The notes under the pieces were generated by a model that saw only the letters and a program-made list of their open reading frames with translations, had not been told where the DNA came from and did not search any database. From Methanohalobium sp. (lineage in GTDB: Archaea; Halobacteriota; Methanosarcinia; Methanosarcinales; Methanosarcinaceae): 32,925 nucleotides of DNA. Made by a program: the position numbers and the translations under genes. The stretch is taken from positions 1 through 32,925 of the forward strand of contig NZ_JAHENT010000136.1 in assembly GCF_018609725.1 (NCBI RefSeq). Direction: 5' to 3'. Positions 16,043 through 24,370 of the stretch are shown one piece after another (position 1 is the stretch's first letter; every line of letters starts with the position of its first letter).

Positions 16043-16116
16043 TTACGAATATGGGGTAACAGTGGTACGTGAAAGCCAACGTTTTCTAACCGTTTTCTTT
16101 AAATCAAAACACTCTA
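16043..16116 (+). repeat. Solo left end of the IS200/IS605-type element
   Basis: These 74 bases match 18549-18621, the left end of the tnpB element, at roughly 80% by eye. Conserved blocks include GGTACGTGAAAG and AAATCAAAACACTCTA. The small hairpin of the element (AACGAC-TTCA-GTCGTT) is degenerate here but keeps AACG...CGTT arms. Similarity stops abruptly after 16116. It is an isolated end or scar of a related element, placed right behind the arsR promoter. Confidence 0.6.
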
Positions 16117-16629
16117 TATACCTGATATAAGACATTGTTCAGTAGGTTGTTTGTGTATCATCAAGTTCCATCCTAGTATTACTTGGTGTTGAATAGACGC
16201 CCTTTCTAATATTATTCCAGTCAATAAATTTGTTTTATACTATAATATCCCTGAAGTTTTTCCAGAATTAAGCCAATCATTCAAATGAAAACTTCTAAAA
16301 ACCACTTGTATGATACATGTTGTCTGGATACCACCACTTTTCCTTAATCTACAGTGAATCTACACTAAACTATAAATTTTTGAATTAAAGTTTTACGTTT
16401 GTTGCAAAATTTTGTTAAACTTTGTATTTTTGTTTTGGATTTTTCCAATTGATATTACCCACTAAATTTAACAATAAATGTGCTATGTTTAACCAGTTTT
16501 TATTTTTGTAAAGCACTGTTTTTACAGTTTTAACTTTCTGGAAAATTGGTTTTTAATCATCAATAAATTAAAGATTTTGTAAATAGTGGAAAATATAATT
16601 AATTTCCGTACTGTTTTTGAGTATTTTTG
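16117..16629. other. Non-coding AT-rich gap
   Basis: About 510 bases with no credible gene on either strand. Frames are broken by many stops, and I see no tRNA or clear hairpin array. It lies between the solo IS end and the terminator of the BCCT gene and may be decayed element DNA. Confidence 0.4.
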
Positions 16630-16663
16630 CATAAAAAAGAGATACCACCTGATAGTAGGTGGT
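16630..16663 (-). terminator. Terminator of the BCCT transporter gene
   Basis: A perfect 7-bp stem, ACCACCT (16644-16650) with AGGTGGT (16657-16663), has a 6-nt loop just after the TGA of the minus-strand gene. On that strand it is followed by a six-base T-run (A-run 16632-16637 on the plus strand). Confidence 0.65.
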
Positions 16664-16670
16664 TGTTAAA

Positions 16671-18278
16671 TCATTCGTTTTTTGTTTCTGATTCTTTTAG
16701 TTCCCGAAGTTCACTGAATAACGATTCAAGTCTAGCCCTTTCAAATGGTAGTGTACCTTCATGTAACTCTTTTCTCAGGGAAATAACAAGGCAGTAAAGC
16801 ATTAATGCCATAATTATCATGAAAGGAAATCCTCCAATAAGAGATGCAGTCTGCAGAGCTCCTAATCCACCAGCAAGAAGTAGAATTGCAGCAAAAGCAC
16901 CTTCCATAACTCCCCAGATAATGCGCAGAGGGAGGGGAGGATTAGGGTTGCCTTTTGAGGTAAGCATACCGATAACATAAGTTCCCGAGTCTGATGACGT
17001 TATGAAAAATACCGCCACAGAAATCATGGCTACTGCTATAAGTATACCTGATATCGGGAAATGGCTGAGTGCTGTAAAGAACCCTAATGCTTCATCTTGG
17101 GCAACCACGTCACCGATTCCTGCCGCACCAAAGTGTTCGATAAACAAAGCAGCACCTCCGAATACACTGAACCATATCATACTAACGATAGTGGGCACAA
17201 GCATGACACCAATTACAAAACTGCGTATTGTTCTTCCTCTTGAAACTCTTGCTATAAACGAACCAACAAAAGGCGACCAAGCAATCCACCATGCCCAGTA
17301 GAAGATAGTCCAATCTCCATGCCATCCTTCAGGACTAACACCTGCAGGGTCTATACTGAAGGACATGTAGAGGAAATTTTGCAGATATCCTCCAATGGAA
17401 TGAGTGAACAAATCAAGTATGAAAAGTGTTGGACCCACTATTAATATAAAGATAAGTAATAGTGCTGCTGCAGTTATATTAATTTCACTAAGCCATTTTA
17501 TACCTCTGTCGATACCTGTAACAGTGGACATAATTGCCAAAATTGTAACAACTGTAATTATGGAGAGCCAAAGTATGGAGTTGCTGGGTATACCAAATAA
17601 GGATTCCAGACCTCCTCCAATCTGTATAACACCCAAACCAAGTGTTGTGGATATACCAAATAGTGTTGCTAGGACACCGATTGTATTAATGGTTATACCC
17701 CATGGACCATCTATACCTTTGCGACCCAGAATAGGCTCTAAACAGGAGCTTAGCAGCATTGGAAGTCCTTTTCTATATGAAAAGTACGCCAGTGAACCTG
17801 CAACTACTGCATATATAGCCCATGGATGAAAACCCCAATGGAAGAAGGAGTACCTTACAGCAGTATAAATTGCTTCATTAGTCCCCCCTTCACCAAGTGG
17901 TGGCACCATGTAGTGTGAGATAGGCTCTGAGACTCCCCAGAATAGTAAACCTATACCCATACCACAGCTAAACAGCATGGAGAACCATGCCATATATGAA
18001 TAAGCAGGTTCTTCATCATCCCCTCCGAGTTTTATATCTCCCATTGGGCTTAACATCAAATATACAATCAAAAACAAGAACGTACTACTTCCAAGAATAA
18101 ATGTCCATCCCAGACTATCTACAATCCAATTGAATGTTAAATCCATTCTGTCACTAAATGGTTCTTGGAATACAATTCCGATAAACACAAATCCGACTGC
18201 CAAAGCAATCGAAACCAGGAATGTAGGTGTTTTAAGAGTATCTGTAAATGAGCTCAATCCTTTTTGTTTACGTACCAT
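16671..18278 (-). CDS. BCCT-family glycine betaine/choline transporter
   Basis: A 535-aa secondary transporter with twelve hydrophobic segments, the normal BCCT length. Signatures: WFSMLFSCGMGIGLLFWGVSEP (the glycine-rich TM3 segment and the following GVSEP), FFHWGFHPWAIYAVV, and the tryptophan-rich TM8 motif FYWAWWIAWSPFVGSFIARVSRGRT. The TM8 tryptophans form the betaine site. VFFITSSDSGTYV precedes the last helices. It would take up glycine betaine with Na+ or H+ under osmotic stress. I place the start at ATG 18278, eight bases after GAGG; the longer reading from 18317 has no such site. TTTTATAC just upstream could be its TATA box. Together with the OpuAC lipoprotein gene, the cell has two betaine routes in this window. 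Confidence 0.93.
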   Translation of the reverse strand: MVRKQKGLSSFTDTLKTPTFLVSIALAVGFVFIGIVFQEPFSDRMDLTFNWIVDSLGWTFILGSSTFLFLIVYLMLSPMGDIKLGGDDEEPAYSYMAWFSMLFSCGMGIGLLFWGVSEPISHYMVPPLGEGGTNEAIYTAVRYSFFHWGFHPWAIYAVVAGSLAYFSYRKGLPMLLSSCLEPILGRKGIDGPWGITINTIGVLATLFGISTTLGLGVIQIGGGLESLFGIPSNSILWLSIITVVTILAIMSTVTGIDRGIKWLSEINITAAALLLIFILIVGPTLFILDLFTHSIGGYLQNFLYMSFSIDPAGVSPEGWHGDWTIFYWAWWIAWSPFVGSFIARVSRGRTIRSFVIGVMLVPTIVSMIWFSVFGGAALFIEHFGAAGIGDVVAQDEALGFFTALSHFPISGILIAVAMISVAVFFITSSDSGTYVIGMLTSKGNPNPPLPLRIIWGVMEGAFAAILLLAGGLGALQTASLIGGFPFMIIMALMLYCLVISLRKELHEGTLPFERARLESLFSELRELKESETKNE

Positions 18279-18580
18279 TGTTTTGCCTCGATTATTGTAT
18301 AAAATTAATAGATTCAAAACCGATTAACTTGAATAACAACATTTATGTGTCGGTTGTTTAGGTAATGGGTACTCATATATTCTACTATTTTTTACTAACT
18401 ATTTTAAACTAATTTTTTAATGTAAACACTTTAAATGAAACTTAGTTGACAATATATAAATATTGTATTTGATTGAATTAAAAATATATTTTTAAAAAAG
18501 CGATTAATAATTTGTCAGTTTATAGTTATTTCGTGAAAGTGCTAACCCTTACGAAAGTGGGGCAACAGGGGTACGTGAAA

Positions 18581-18718
18581 GTCAACGACTTCAGTCGTTC
18601 TCTTAAAATCAAAACACTCTAAATTAAAAATTTAGAGTTAAACTTAAATCGAAGATTTAAGTTGTTTAAAAGATATCTTTAAACTTCGTTTAAAGAGTGA
18701 TGAAACAACCCCGTTGAC
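18581..18718 (+). repeat. Multi-branched inverted-repeat array at the left end of the tnpB element
   Basis: Three perfect hairpins stand in a row: ACTCTAAATT/AATTTAGAGT (18616-18638, loop AAA), AACTTAAATC/GATTTAAGTT (18641-18663, loop GAA) and TCTTTAAAC/GTTTAAAGA (18676-18696, loop TTC). The last is enclosed by GTTGTTT/AAACAAC (18661-18667 with 18703-18709). GTCAACG (18581-18587) can pair with CGTTGAC (18712-18718) to close the whole block, in competition with the small terminal hairpin 18584-18599. Confidence 0.75.
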
Positions 18719-18818
18719 GTTTGATAAGTTTTATGATAAACATTATAATCGCTAACAGTAAGTAAATTTTATATAGTTTCAAAACGTATAATCAGTATCG
18801 AGGGAATGGGTGGAGTCG

Positions 18819-20159
18819 ATGGTTAATAAAGAAAATCAAAACTGCAGGAACCTGAGATTCAAGATACATCCTACTCCTGAACAGGAGAGAGAACTGGATG
18901 AGACTCTGGAATACTGCAGGTCGATCTGGAACCATCTTCTGTCCATCAGAGTAGATTTATACGATAGGTTTGGTCTGTCAGTATCTAAATCATCTCTGGA
19001 AAGATACCTTAAGCATCTGGACTATCCAATCCATTCATCAGTAAGACTGGATGTACACCAGAGGTTATGTTTTGCCTTTGACAAGTTCTTTGATGACATC
19101 AAGAATGGTAGACTGAAAAACACCAGGCCTAAAAAAGGAACATTTATCAAGAGAAAGGATGTTCCCTGTGGGAACAATTCTTCCAGATTCATCAAATACG
19201 ATGGAATCCTGCCTAAAGGCCACCCGAAATTCAAGAGTAAAGAAGATTTCACCAGTTTCAGATACAAACAGCACGGAAACGGTTGGCATCTGGATGGGAA
19301 CTGGTTATATTTATCCAAGATAACACAAAAATCGAATCCCATCAAAATTGATATTGACAGACCTCTGGATGGCGAACTGAAGACATGTACCCTGAAAAAA
19401 TAAGGTAAACAATGGTTCGCTTATCTGACCGTAGAACTGCCGGACAATCCCACTCCTGAAACACCAGAAAATGCTGTAGGCATTGATCTGGGACTCAAAT
19501 CTTTCATAACAACCTCGGATGATGATTTTGTCGAACCGCCAAAATTCCTCAGAAAAGCTGAGAAAAAACTGGCTAAGGAACAGCGAAAATTGTCGAGAAT
19601 GGAATTCAGATCAAACAACTATCAAAAGCAGAAGCAGAAAGTGAACAGGATTCACAAGAAAGTAGCATCTGCAAGAAACCATTTCTCGCATTGTTTGAGT
19701 AAACTGTTGGTAGAAAAATACGACTTGATTGTGTTCGAAGATCTGAAAATAAAAAATCTTGTTAAAAACAATAGATTAGCTAAATCAATCTCCGATGTAA
19801 GCTGGAACAAACTAGTCCAGCACGTAACATACAAAGCTGCTGAAAGAGGTAAAATAGTAGATAAAGTCAATCCCAACAACACTACCTAGGTCTGTTTTCA
19901 TTGCGGAACTAAAAAGAAAGAGAAACTGAAACTAGAGGACAGAACGTTCCACTGCAGTAATTGTGGATTAGAGATAGACAGAGACCTTAACGCTGCAGTC
20001 AATATACTGACAAAATCATCACACTATGACTCAACAATGCATACCGTGGGGCTCGCGGGAATCAATGGCTGTGAAGATGGTACCTCTACGACTAGTCCCG
20101 TTATCAGTTCGCAAGTACCGTCTATGAATCAGCAAATGCTCAACCTGGTAAGAAGTTGA
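18819..20159 (+). pseudogene. tnpB: TnpB RNA-guided nuclease gene with in-frame TAA and TAG
   Basis: One frame from ATG 18819 to TGA 20157-20159 spans 446 codons and is TnpB throughout, but codon 195 is TAA (19401) and codon 357 is TAG (19887). The N-terminal part has RFKIHPTPEQERELDETL. The RuvC-like core has GIDLGLKSF (Asp223), LIVFEDLKI (Glu307) and EIDRDLNAAVNI (Asp389), so all three catalytic acids survive. The zinc knuckle is CFHC...CSNC (Cys359, 362, 379, 382). The TAG replaces the usual Gln just before the first knuckle Cys (NTTQ-C becomes NTT-stop-VC). If the host reads TAG as pyrrolysine, only the TAA is a hard break. Most likely a recently inactivated gene. The omega-RNA of such elements normally overlaps the gene's 3' end and right end (20.0-20.2 kb here), not verified. 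Confidence 0.85.
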
Positions 20160-20193
20160 GGCTCTCAAGGTTCAACAGAACCCCACGACTTCA

Positions 20194-20419
20194 GAGCTTG
20201 TCCGACAATTCGATACTATTAATTTATTTTATCTACTATTTAAATAAATATAAGAGGAATAATAAGTTATTTACCAATGACATTTATCCAATAATCCAAA
20301 AATCATACATGGATACTACCAAATGATATAAGATAAATGATTAGGACTAATAATTTATGTTACTTGGTAAACCCCTTTGTAGAATATATCTGCTTTAACA
20401 TTAATTACCGGACAGGCTG
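20194..20419. mobile_element. MITE-like insertion inside the right-end hairpin of the tnpB element
   Basis: About 225 bp of AT-rich non-coding DNA bounded by imperfect inverted repeats GAGCTTGTCCGACAATT (left) and CAGCCTGTCCGGTAATT (right, reverse complement), 13 of 17 identical. It is flanked by a direct repeat TTCA(G): 20090-20094 in the numbering of the hairpin arm corresponds to 20190-20194, and the second copy is 20420-20424. Removing the insert and one repeat rebuilds CCCACGACTTCAGTCGTGGG, a perfect hairpin typical of IS200/IS605 right ends. No ORF is inside, so it must have been moved by a transposase encoded elsewhere. The family is not identified. Confidence 0.7.
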
Positions 20420-20545
20420 TTCAGTCGTGGGAGAGTAGTCAGAATTCTATCAACTCCACATCTTTATCTGTGGATTATTAGGAGACAATATATTTATACC
20501 CAATGAAATGGACACATTAATGACAAATAAGAAAGGGGTATATCT

Positions 20546-21079
20546 ATGAAAACCGAAAAAGAAGATGATAGTCAACCGTTAAGTGACATCCTTGTGTCCG
20601 ATACATCAGATATAGAGGAACTTGAAAGCCTTTTCAATGTTGAAGAAGAATATGATACTTACTTGGATGCTGTAGAATTTTCGATTGCGCATTATTATTG
20701 TGAAAAAAATCCGGAATTAAAAGATGATGATGTAATTACAGTACTACTTAATATAAAAAACAATTACGATAAAGGTATTGAATCTTTCAGTGGTCTGGAA
20801 AGAGATATTATTGAGAACCTAAAGGATGCCATCAATGAAGATCCCATAACTCATCATGAGTTTAAACTGGTGATTGATTATATATTATGGTCAATAAGGA
20901 ACAGGTCATGGATGGAAGATGATCAAGCTTATGTTAAATGGGTATCTTATTATTGTGATATGTTTACAGATAAAGAGGAAGAAGATTATAAAGAATATAT
21001 TATGAAAGTGGCAGATGAACTTGGATTGTCAAAAGAGGATACAGATACGATACTAATAAAACAAAAATCTCTACAATAA
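20546..21079 (+). CDS. Acidic hypothetical protein (177 aa)
   Basis: A soluble, strongly acidic, mainly helical protein with no signal peptide or membrane segment. Two aromatic-rich helices stand out (EFSIAHYYCEKNPEL near residues 44-58 and DYILWSIRNRSWMED near 110-124), and the C-terminal part is EEEDYKEYI...ADELGLSKEDTD. I recognise no family and no catalytic motif. GGGGT lies eight bases ahead of the ATG. A TATA-like ATATATTTATACCC near 20488-20500 suggests its own promoter just beyond the IS right end. The acidity suits a halophilic proteome. No operon partner. Confidence 0.65.
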   Translation: MKTEKEDDSQPLSDILVSDTSDIEELESLFNVEEEYDTYLDAVEFSIAHYYCEKNPELKDDDVITVLLNIKNNYDKGIESFSGLERDIIENLKDAINEDPITHHEFKLVIDYILWSIRNRSWMEDDQAYVKWVSYYCDMFTDKEEEDYKEYIMKVADELGLSKEDTDTILIKQKSLQ

Positions 21080-21259
21080 AACAGTCAAAAGTTTTAAAAT
21101 TATAAAACCATTTACTCTTATAACTTATTATTGTTATAAATTTTTCAGAAGATTCTCCATTGAATGAAATTATAAACTTATAGTTTTATCAATGCTATTA
21201 CAATTATTTTCATTTTGATATTTTCTCAAATGATCATACTAATTTATTAATCATCTATT

Positions 21260-21670
21260 TTATGGAACAATAAGTACTTCCGAACTGGCATGTTTTAAAA
21301 CATTATCCGACACACTGCCAAGTAAAAACCTTACAACACCTGATTTACCCAAAGAACCCATAACTATAAGGTCGATTTCATTTTTTTCTGCAAATTCTAC
21401 AATTTCTTCTGCAGGGTTTCCAATAATAACAACGGATTCAACATTTATCCCTTTATTGTTGCCAATATCTTCGACATGGTCAGTTGTATATCTGCGAGCT
21501 TTTTGTTTATCAAATACCGGTTCATCAAAGTAAGTACCAGTATTCAGTACATAGATAGCATAAACTTTAGCACCTGTCATCTTTGCAAGGTCAATTCCTC
21601 TATATATTGCGTTTTCACTATTATCAGAACCGTCCGTAGCAATCAACATTTTATTATAATGTGTTTTCAT
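21260..21670 (-). CDS. Universal stress protein (single UspA domain)
   Basis: A 136-aa cytoplasmic UspA-fold protein. KMLIATDGSDNSENA is the first strand and ATP-binding Asp, and the phosphate loop is IVMGSLGKSGVVRFLLGSVSDNVL, with the G-x2-G-x9-G-S pattern of ATP-binding members. The C-terminus SEVLIVP is the last strand. The precise role of such proteins is unsettled. It is complete, unlike the damaged tandem version at 13.1-14.0 kb, and stands alone. Confidence 0.92.
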   Translation of the reverse strand: MKTHYNKMLIATDGSDNSENAIYRGIDLAKMTGAKVYAIYVLNTGTYFDEPVFDKQKARRYTTDHVEDIGNNKGINVESVVIIGNPAEEIVEFAEKNEIDLIVMGSLGKSGVVRFLLGSVSDNVLKHASSEVLIVP

Positions 21671-21904
21671 AAATCTATACTCCCCTTATAAAATCAGGTC
21701 TATCATCGTATATATCTTTTATTAACACAGATACAAACGATGAAAAATGGTTTAATACATAAAACTACATTATGCCAGAATTTACGTCCTATTATGTAGA
21801 AAAAATGTTACAAATAAAAAATTAAAGATGTAGACATCGATTCAATTAAGTATCTCAATATTTCTACATCAGTCATGTTCTATATTTTTTATAGGATTAT
21901 AAAT

Positions 21905-22840
21905 TTAGATATCTTCAAAATCAGCCATCTGAGTACTCAAATAGCGTTCACCAGTGTCGGGAAGAACTACAACGATTGTTTTATCTTTGTTTTCAGGTCT
22001 TCCGGCAACTTTCAACGCTGCACATAGAGCCGCACCAGATGAAATTCCTGCAAGGATACCTTCTCTTTTAGCCAATTCTCTGGCTGTTTCAAAGGATTCA
22101 TCATTACTAATCTGGATAATTTCATCTACAAGGCTAACATCCAGAATATCTGGTACAAATCCAGCACCAAGACCCTGTATTTTATGAGGACCAGGACTTC
22201 CGCCGGATAAAACAGGTGAATTTTCAGGTTCAACAGCTATGGCTTTAAACTCAGGTTTTTTTTCTTTTATAACATCTGCAACACCTGTAATAGTTCCGCC
22301 TGTACCCACACCAGCTACAAGTATGTCTACATCGCCTTCGGTATCATTCCAGATTTCTTCAGCAGTAGTTTTGCGGTGTATTTCCGGATTTGCAGGGTTC
22401 ATGAATTGCTGGGGTATAAATGCCTTATCGTATTCATTTGCCAGTTGGTTTGCTTTTTCAACTGCTCCATTCATGCCTTTTGAGCCGGTAGTAAGAACAA
22501 TTTCCGCTCCAAATAGTTTGAGGATTTTTCGCCTTTCTACACTCATAGTGTCAGGCATTGTAAGAATCAACCTGTACCCTTTGGAGGCACAGACAAAAGC
22601 CAGACCAATTCCTGTGTTTCCTGATGTGGGCTCGATAATAACAGTGTCACTGGTCAAACATCCGTCTTTTTCAGCGGATTCTATCATATTATAGGCTATT
22701 CTGTCCTTAACCGAGCTTAAAGGATTAAAGGATTCAAGTTTGGCAATTATTGTTGCCTGAGAGTCATCTGTTATATTGTTTAGCTGTATAAGCGGAGTAT
22801 TTCCAATTGTTTCTGTAATATTTGTATATATGTTCTTCAT
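21905..22840 (-). CDS. cysK: Cysteine synthase A (O-acetylserine sulfhydrylase)
   Basis: A 311-aa PLP enzyme. The Schiff-base lysine is Lys45 in [14 protein letters not shown], the substrate loop is [11 protein letters not shown], and the PLP-phosphate loop is [26 protein letters not shown] and the late GISSGAA are further CysK signatures. It makes cysteine from O-acetylserine and sulfide. The ribosome binding site is an uninterrupted run of seven G (22846-22852). The gene follows cysE by 19 bases, so the pair forms an operon. This pathway is one of two ways methanogens get free cysteine, the other being the Sep-tRNA route. Confidence 0.95.
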   Translation of the reverse strand: MKNIYTNITETIGNTPLIQLNNITDDSQATIIAKLESFNPLSSVKDRIAYNMIESAEKDGCLTSDTVIIEPTSGNTGIGLAFVCASKGYRLILTMPDTMSVERRKILKLFGAEIVLTTGSKGMNGAVEKANQLANEYDKAFIPQQFMNPANPEIHRKTTAEEIWNDTEGDVDILVAGVGTGGTITGVADVIKEKKPEFKAIAVEPENSPVLSGGSPGPHKIQGLGAGFVPDILDVSLVDEIIQISNDESFETARELAKREGILAGISSGAALCAALKVAGRPENKDKTIVVVLPDTGERYLSTQMADFEDI

Positions 22841-22859
22841 TTTAGCCCCCCCTAACTAT

Positions 22860-23837
22860 TTATTTACGGTGTTTTTTATATATTAATTTAGGTTCTTCAA
22901 TAATTACGGTGTTATCTGGTGGAACTGATTTAGTAAGCCAAACGTTACCTCCTATGACCGATCGTTCACCGATCACAGTGTCCCCACCCAGTATAGTAGC
23001 ACCAGCATAAATGATAACATCATCTTTTATTGTAGGATGGCGTTTATGGCCACGTACTATGTTTCCAGTTTCATCCTTGGGAAAACTCATAGCCCCCAGT
23101 GTTACTCCCTGATAAATTCTAACATTGTCTCCAATTTGACAAGTTTCACCTATGACTACTCCTGTTCCATGGTCTATAAAAAAATGTTCTCCTATCTCAG
23201 CACCAGGATGAATATCAATACCTACAATACTATGGGCATATTCAGTCATAATACGCGGCAGAATTGTAATGTTTTGTTTATATAATTCATGTGCAATGCG
23301 GTAGATGGTTACTGCTAATACACCGGGATAACTGAATATTATTTCGTCGTAACTTTTAGCAGCTGGATCGCCCTCATAAGCGGCAAGAATATCAGACGCT
23401 AGTACTTCACGTAATTCAGGTATTTTTTTCAAAAAATCAAGGGTTTCTTTTTTTCCACTGGAGAGGCATTGAGAACATTTCTCTCCATAACGCTGGCAAT
23501 CATGCATGATACTATTAGCTATTTGCTTGGAAAGTTTTTCAAAAAGGTCATTAACTTCTCCCCCAAGTTGATAGGATAAATTTGCTCTGTCAATCACCTG
23601 ATTTTCAAAATATCCCGGATACAATATACGTTTTGTAATATCAATAATTTCAATGACAGCATCTCTTGATGGAATTATCGCAGCATCAACATGCTCAAAA
23701 CAAGCTTTTCTGGAACAACTTTCCACTATAGTGTCAACAACGTTTGGGATTTCTGCCCTGTATTCACTTTTGACATCATCTCCAATAAGCATGCATTTGT
23801 TTGAATTTGTATCTTGTTCTGTATTGCTGGTTGTCAT
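22860..23837 (-). CDS. cysE: Serine O-acetyltransferase (long, EpsC-like)
   Basis: A 325-aa left-handed-beta-helix acetyltransferase. The C-terminal hexapeptide domain starts at GIDIHPGAEIGEHFFIDHGTGVVIGE, with the catalytic His-Asp pair of SAT (FIDHGTG), followed by QGVTLGAMSF and PTIKDDVIIYAGATILGG. The N-terminal about 190 residues are the long helical extension seen in EpsC/SatA-type enzymes, with a small Cys cluster (CQRYGEKCSQC, SRKACFEH) that might bind metal or respond to redox. It supplies O-acetylserine to CysK encoded next. It lacks the short C-terminal inhibitory tail ending in Ile typical of some bacterial CysE; it ends IYKKHRK. An AT-rich promoter region lies at 23838-23900. Confidence 0.93.
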   Translation of the reverse strand: MTTSNTEQDTNSNKCMLIGDDVKSEYRAEIPNVVDTIVESCSRKACFEHVDAAIIPSRDAVIEIIDITKRILYPGYFENQVIDRANLSYQLGGEVNDLFEKLSKQIANSIMHDCQRYGEKCSQCLSSGKKETLDFLKKIPELREVLASDILAAYEGDPAAKSYDEIIFSYPGVLAVTIYRIAHELYKQNITILPRIMTEYAHSIVGIDIHPGAEIGEHFFIDHGTGVVIGETCQIGDNVRIYQGVTLGAMSFPKDETGNIVRGHKRHPTIKDDVIIYAGATILGGDTVIGERSVIGGNVWLTKSVPPDNTVIIEEPKLIYKKHRK

Positions 23838-23904
23838 ATGAAGTCCCTGTAAGAAACCATGTTATTCGTTACAATTTACAATTATAATATAGGGGTTTCA
23901 TCTT

Positions 23905-24111
23905 TTATTTAGCTTTATAGCCTGCATTTGAGACTGCTGATTTGATTTTATCAATATCTGTCTTTTCAGGGTCGTAATTAACTGTGGCACTACCTTCTTC
24001 AAGATTGATGTCTACTGATAATACCCCGTTAACAGAATTCAGAGCATTTTCAACATTTTCCTGACAACCAGCACATTTCAGTCCTTCTATTTTTATTGTT
24101 ACTTCACTCAT
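23905..24111 (-). CDS. Heavy-metal-associated (HMA) domain protein, copper-chaperone-like
   Basis: A 68-aa ferredoxin-fold HMA domain: KIEGLKCAGCQENVENAL with Cys13-x2-Cys16, then VNYDPEKTDIDKIKSAVSNAGYKA. It is the size of CopZ/Atx1 chaperones, which hand Cu(I) or another soft metal to P-type ATPases. No ATPase gene is nearby. GGTGATT precedes the ATG. Its promoter carries a TTCAC/GTGAA palindrome (24156-24170) next to a TATA box, shared in type with thi4, tRNA-Cys and nifS, so here it may belong to sulfur or Fe-S metabolism rather than copper detoxification (inference). Confidence 0.9.
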   Translation of the reverse strand: MSEVTIKIEGLKCAGCQENVENALNSVNGVLSVDINLEEGSATVNYDPEKTDIDKIKSAVSNAGYKAK

Positions 24112-24155
24112 GAATAATCACCTTTGTAAATACGAAATGAGGGTATAAATATTTA

Positions 24156-24170
24156 ATTCACACTGTGAAT
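24156..24170 (-). promoter_or_regulatory. TTCAC/GTGAA operator in the HMA-gene promoter
   Basis: ATTCACA-C-TGTGAAT is a perfect palindrome with 7-bp arms around one base. On the minus strand a TATA-like TTATAAA (24170-24176) abuts it, so the site lies between TATA box and transcription start. It is one base shorter between the GTGAA arms than the other copies of the motif. Confidence 0.6.
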
Positions 24171-24261
24171 TTATAATCGATTCTAAAAGTTTATTGAAAT
24201 GCTGTATAGGTCGTTTTTATAAGCATATGGGTGTTAGTCTGCCAAAATTATAAATATCATG

Positions 24262-24289
24262 TTCACGATTGTGAATTCACATACGTGAA
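24262..24289 (+). promoter_or_regulatory. Tandem TTCAC-N4-GTGAA operators in the thi4 promoter
   Basis: Two sites abut without a gap: TTCAC-GATT-GTGAA (24262-24275) and TTCAC-ATAC-GTGAA (24276-24289). A TATA box (TTATAAATA, 24248-24256) lies six bases upstream, so the predicted start (about 24280) falls inside the operators, the layout of repression. The following leader of about 90 bases shows no thiamine riboswitch. Confidence 0.68.
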
Positions 24290-24370
24290 TAACTATTTAA
24301 TATCATATGGTAATGAAAGTTTGAAGATATGTCTACTTATCGTCTTGCATAAATTAGAGGTGAAATAAAT

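Larger units (their letters stand above)
18540..20445 (+). mobile_element. IS200/IS605-type (IS1341-like, tnpB-only) element, degenerate
   Basis: The left end is the region repeated at 16043-16116 and carries the hairpin AACGAC-TTCA-GTCGTT (18584-18599). The body holds a tnpB with two internal stops. The right end is the hairpin CCCACGAC-TTCA-GTCGTGGG followed by GAGAGTAGTCA, now split by a 225-bp insertion. The left and right hairpins share the ACGACTTCAGTCGT core, as expected for subterminal hairpins recognised by a Y1 transposase acting in trans; no tnpA gene is present. Both boundaries are approximate because no second complete copy is in the window. Confidence 0.7.

Noticed and set aside
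16003-16051. TATTCG...CGAATA inverted repeat upstream of arsR as its operator
   Set aside because: Arms are only 6 bp with a 17-base spacer, do not match the island's 20-bp palindrome, and the right arm lies in the IS-derived repeat.
17404-17829. Plus-strand 141-codon frame opposite the BCCT gene
   Set aside because: Complement of membrane helices gives long open frames; no motif.
18616-18696. CRISPR-like repeats at the IS left end
   Set aside because: The stems have different sequences, no constant repeat and no spacers; they are hairpins, not an array. No CRISPR array was seen in the window.
22239-22694. Plus-strand 151-codon frame opposite cysK
   Set aside because: cysK is complete and certain; this is its shadow.
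24290-24370. Possible thiamine-pyrophosphate riboswitch in the thi4 leader
   Set aside because: The leader lacks the CUGAGA-type core and paired arms; the operators explain regulation better.
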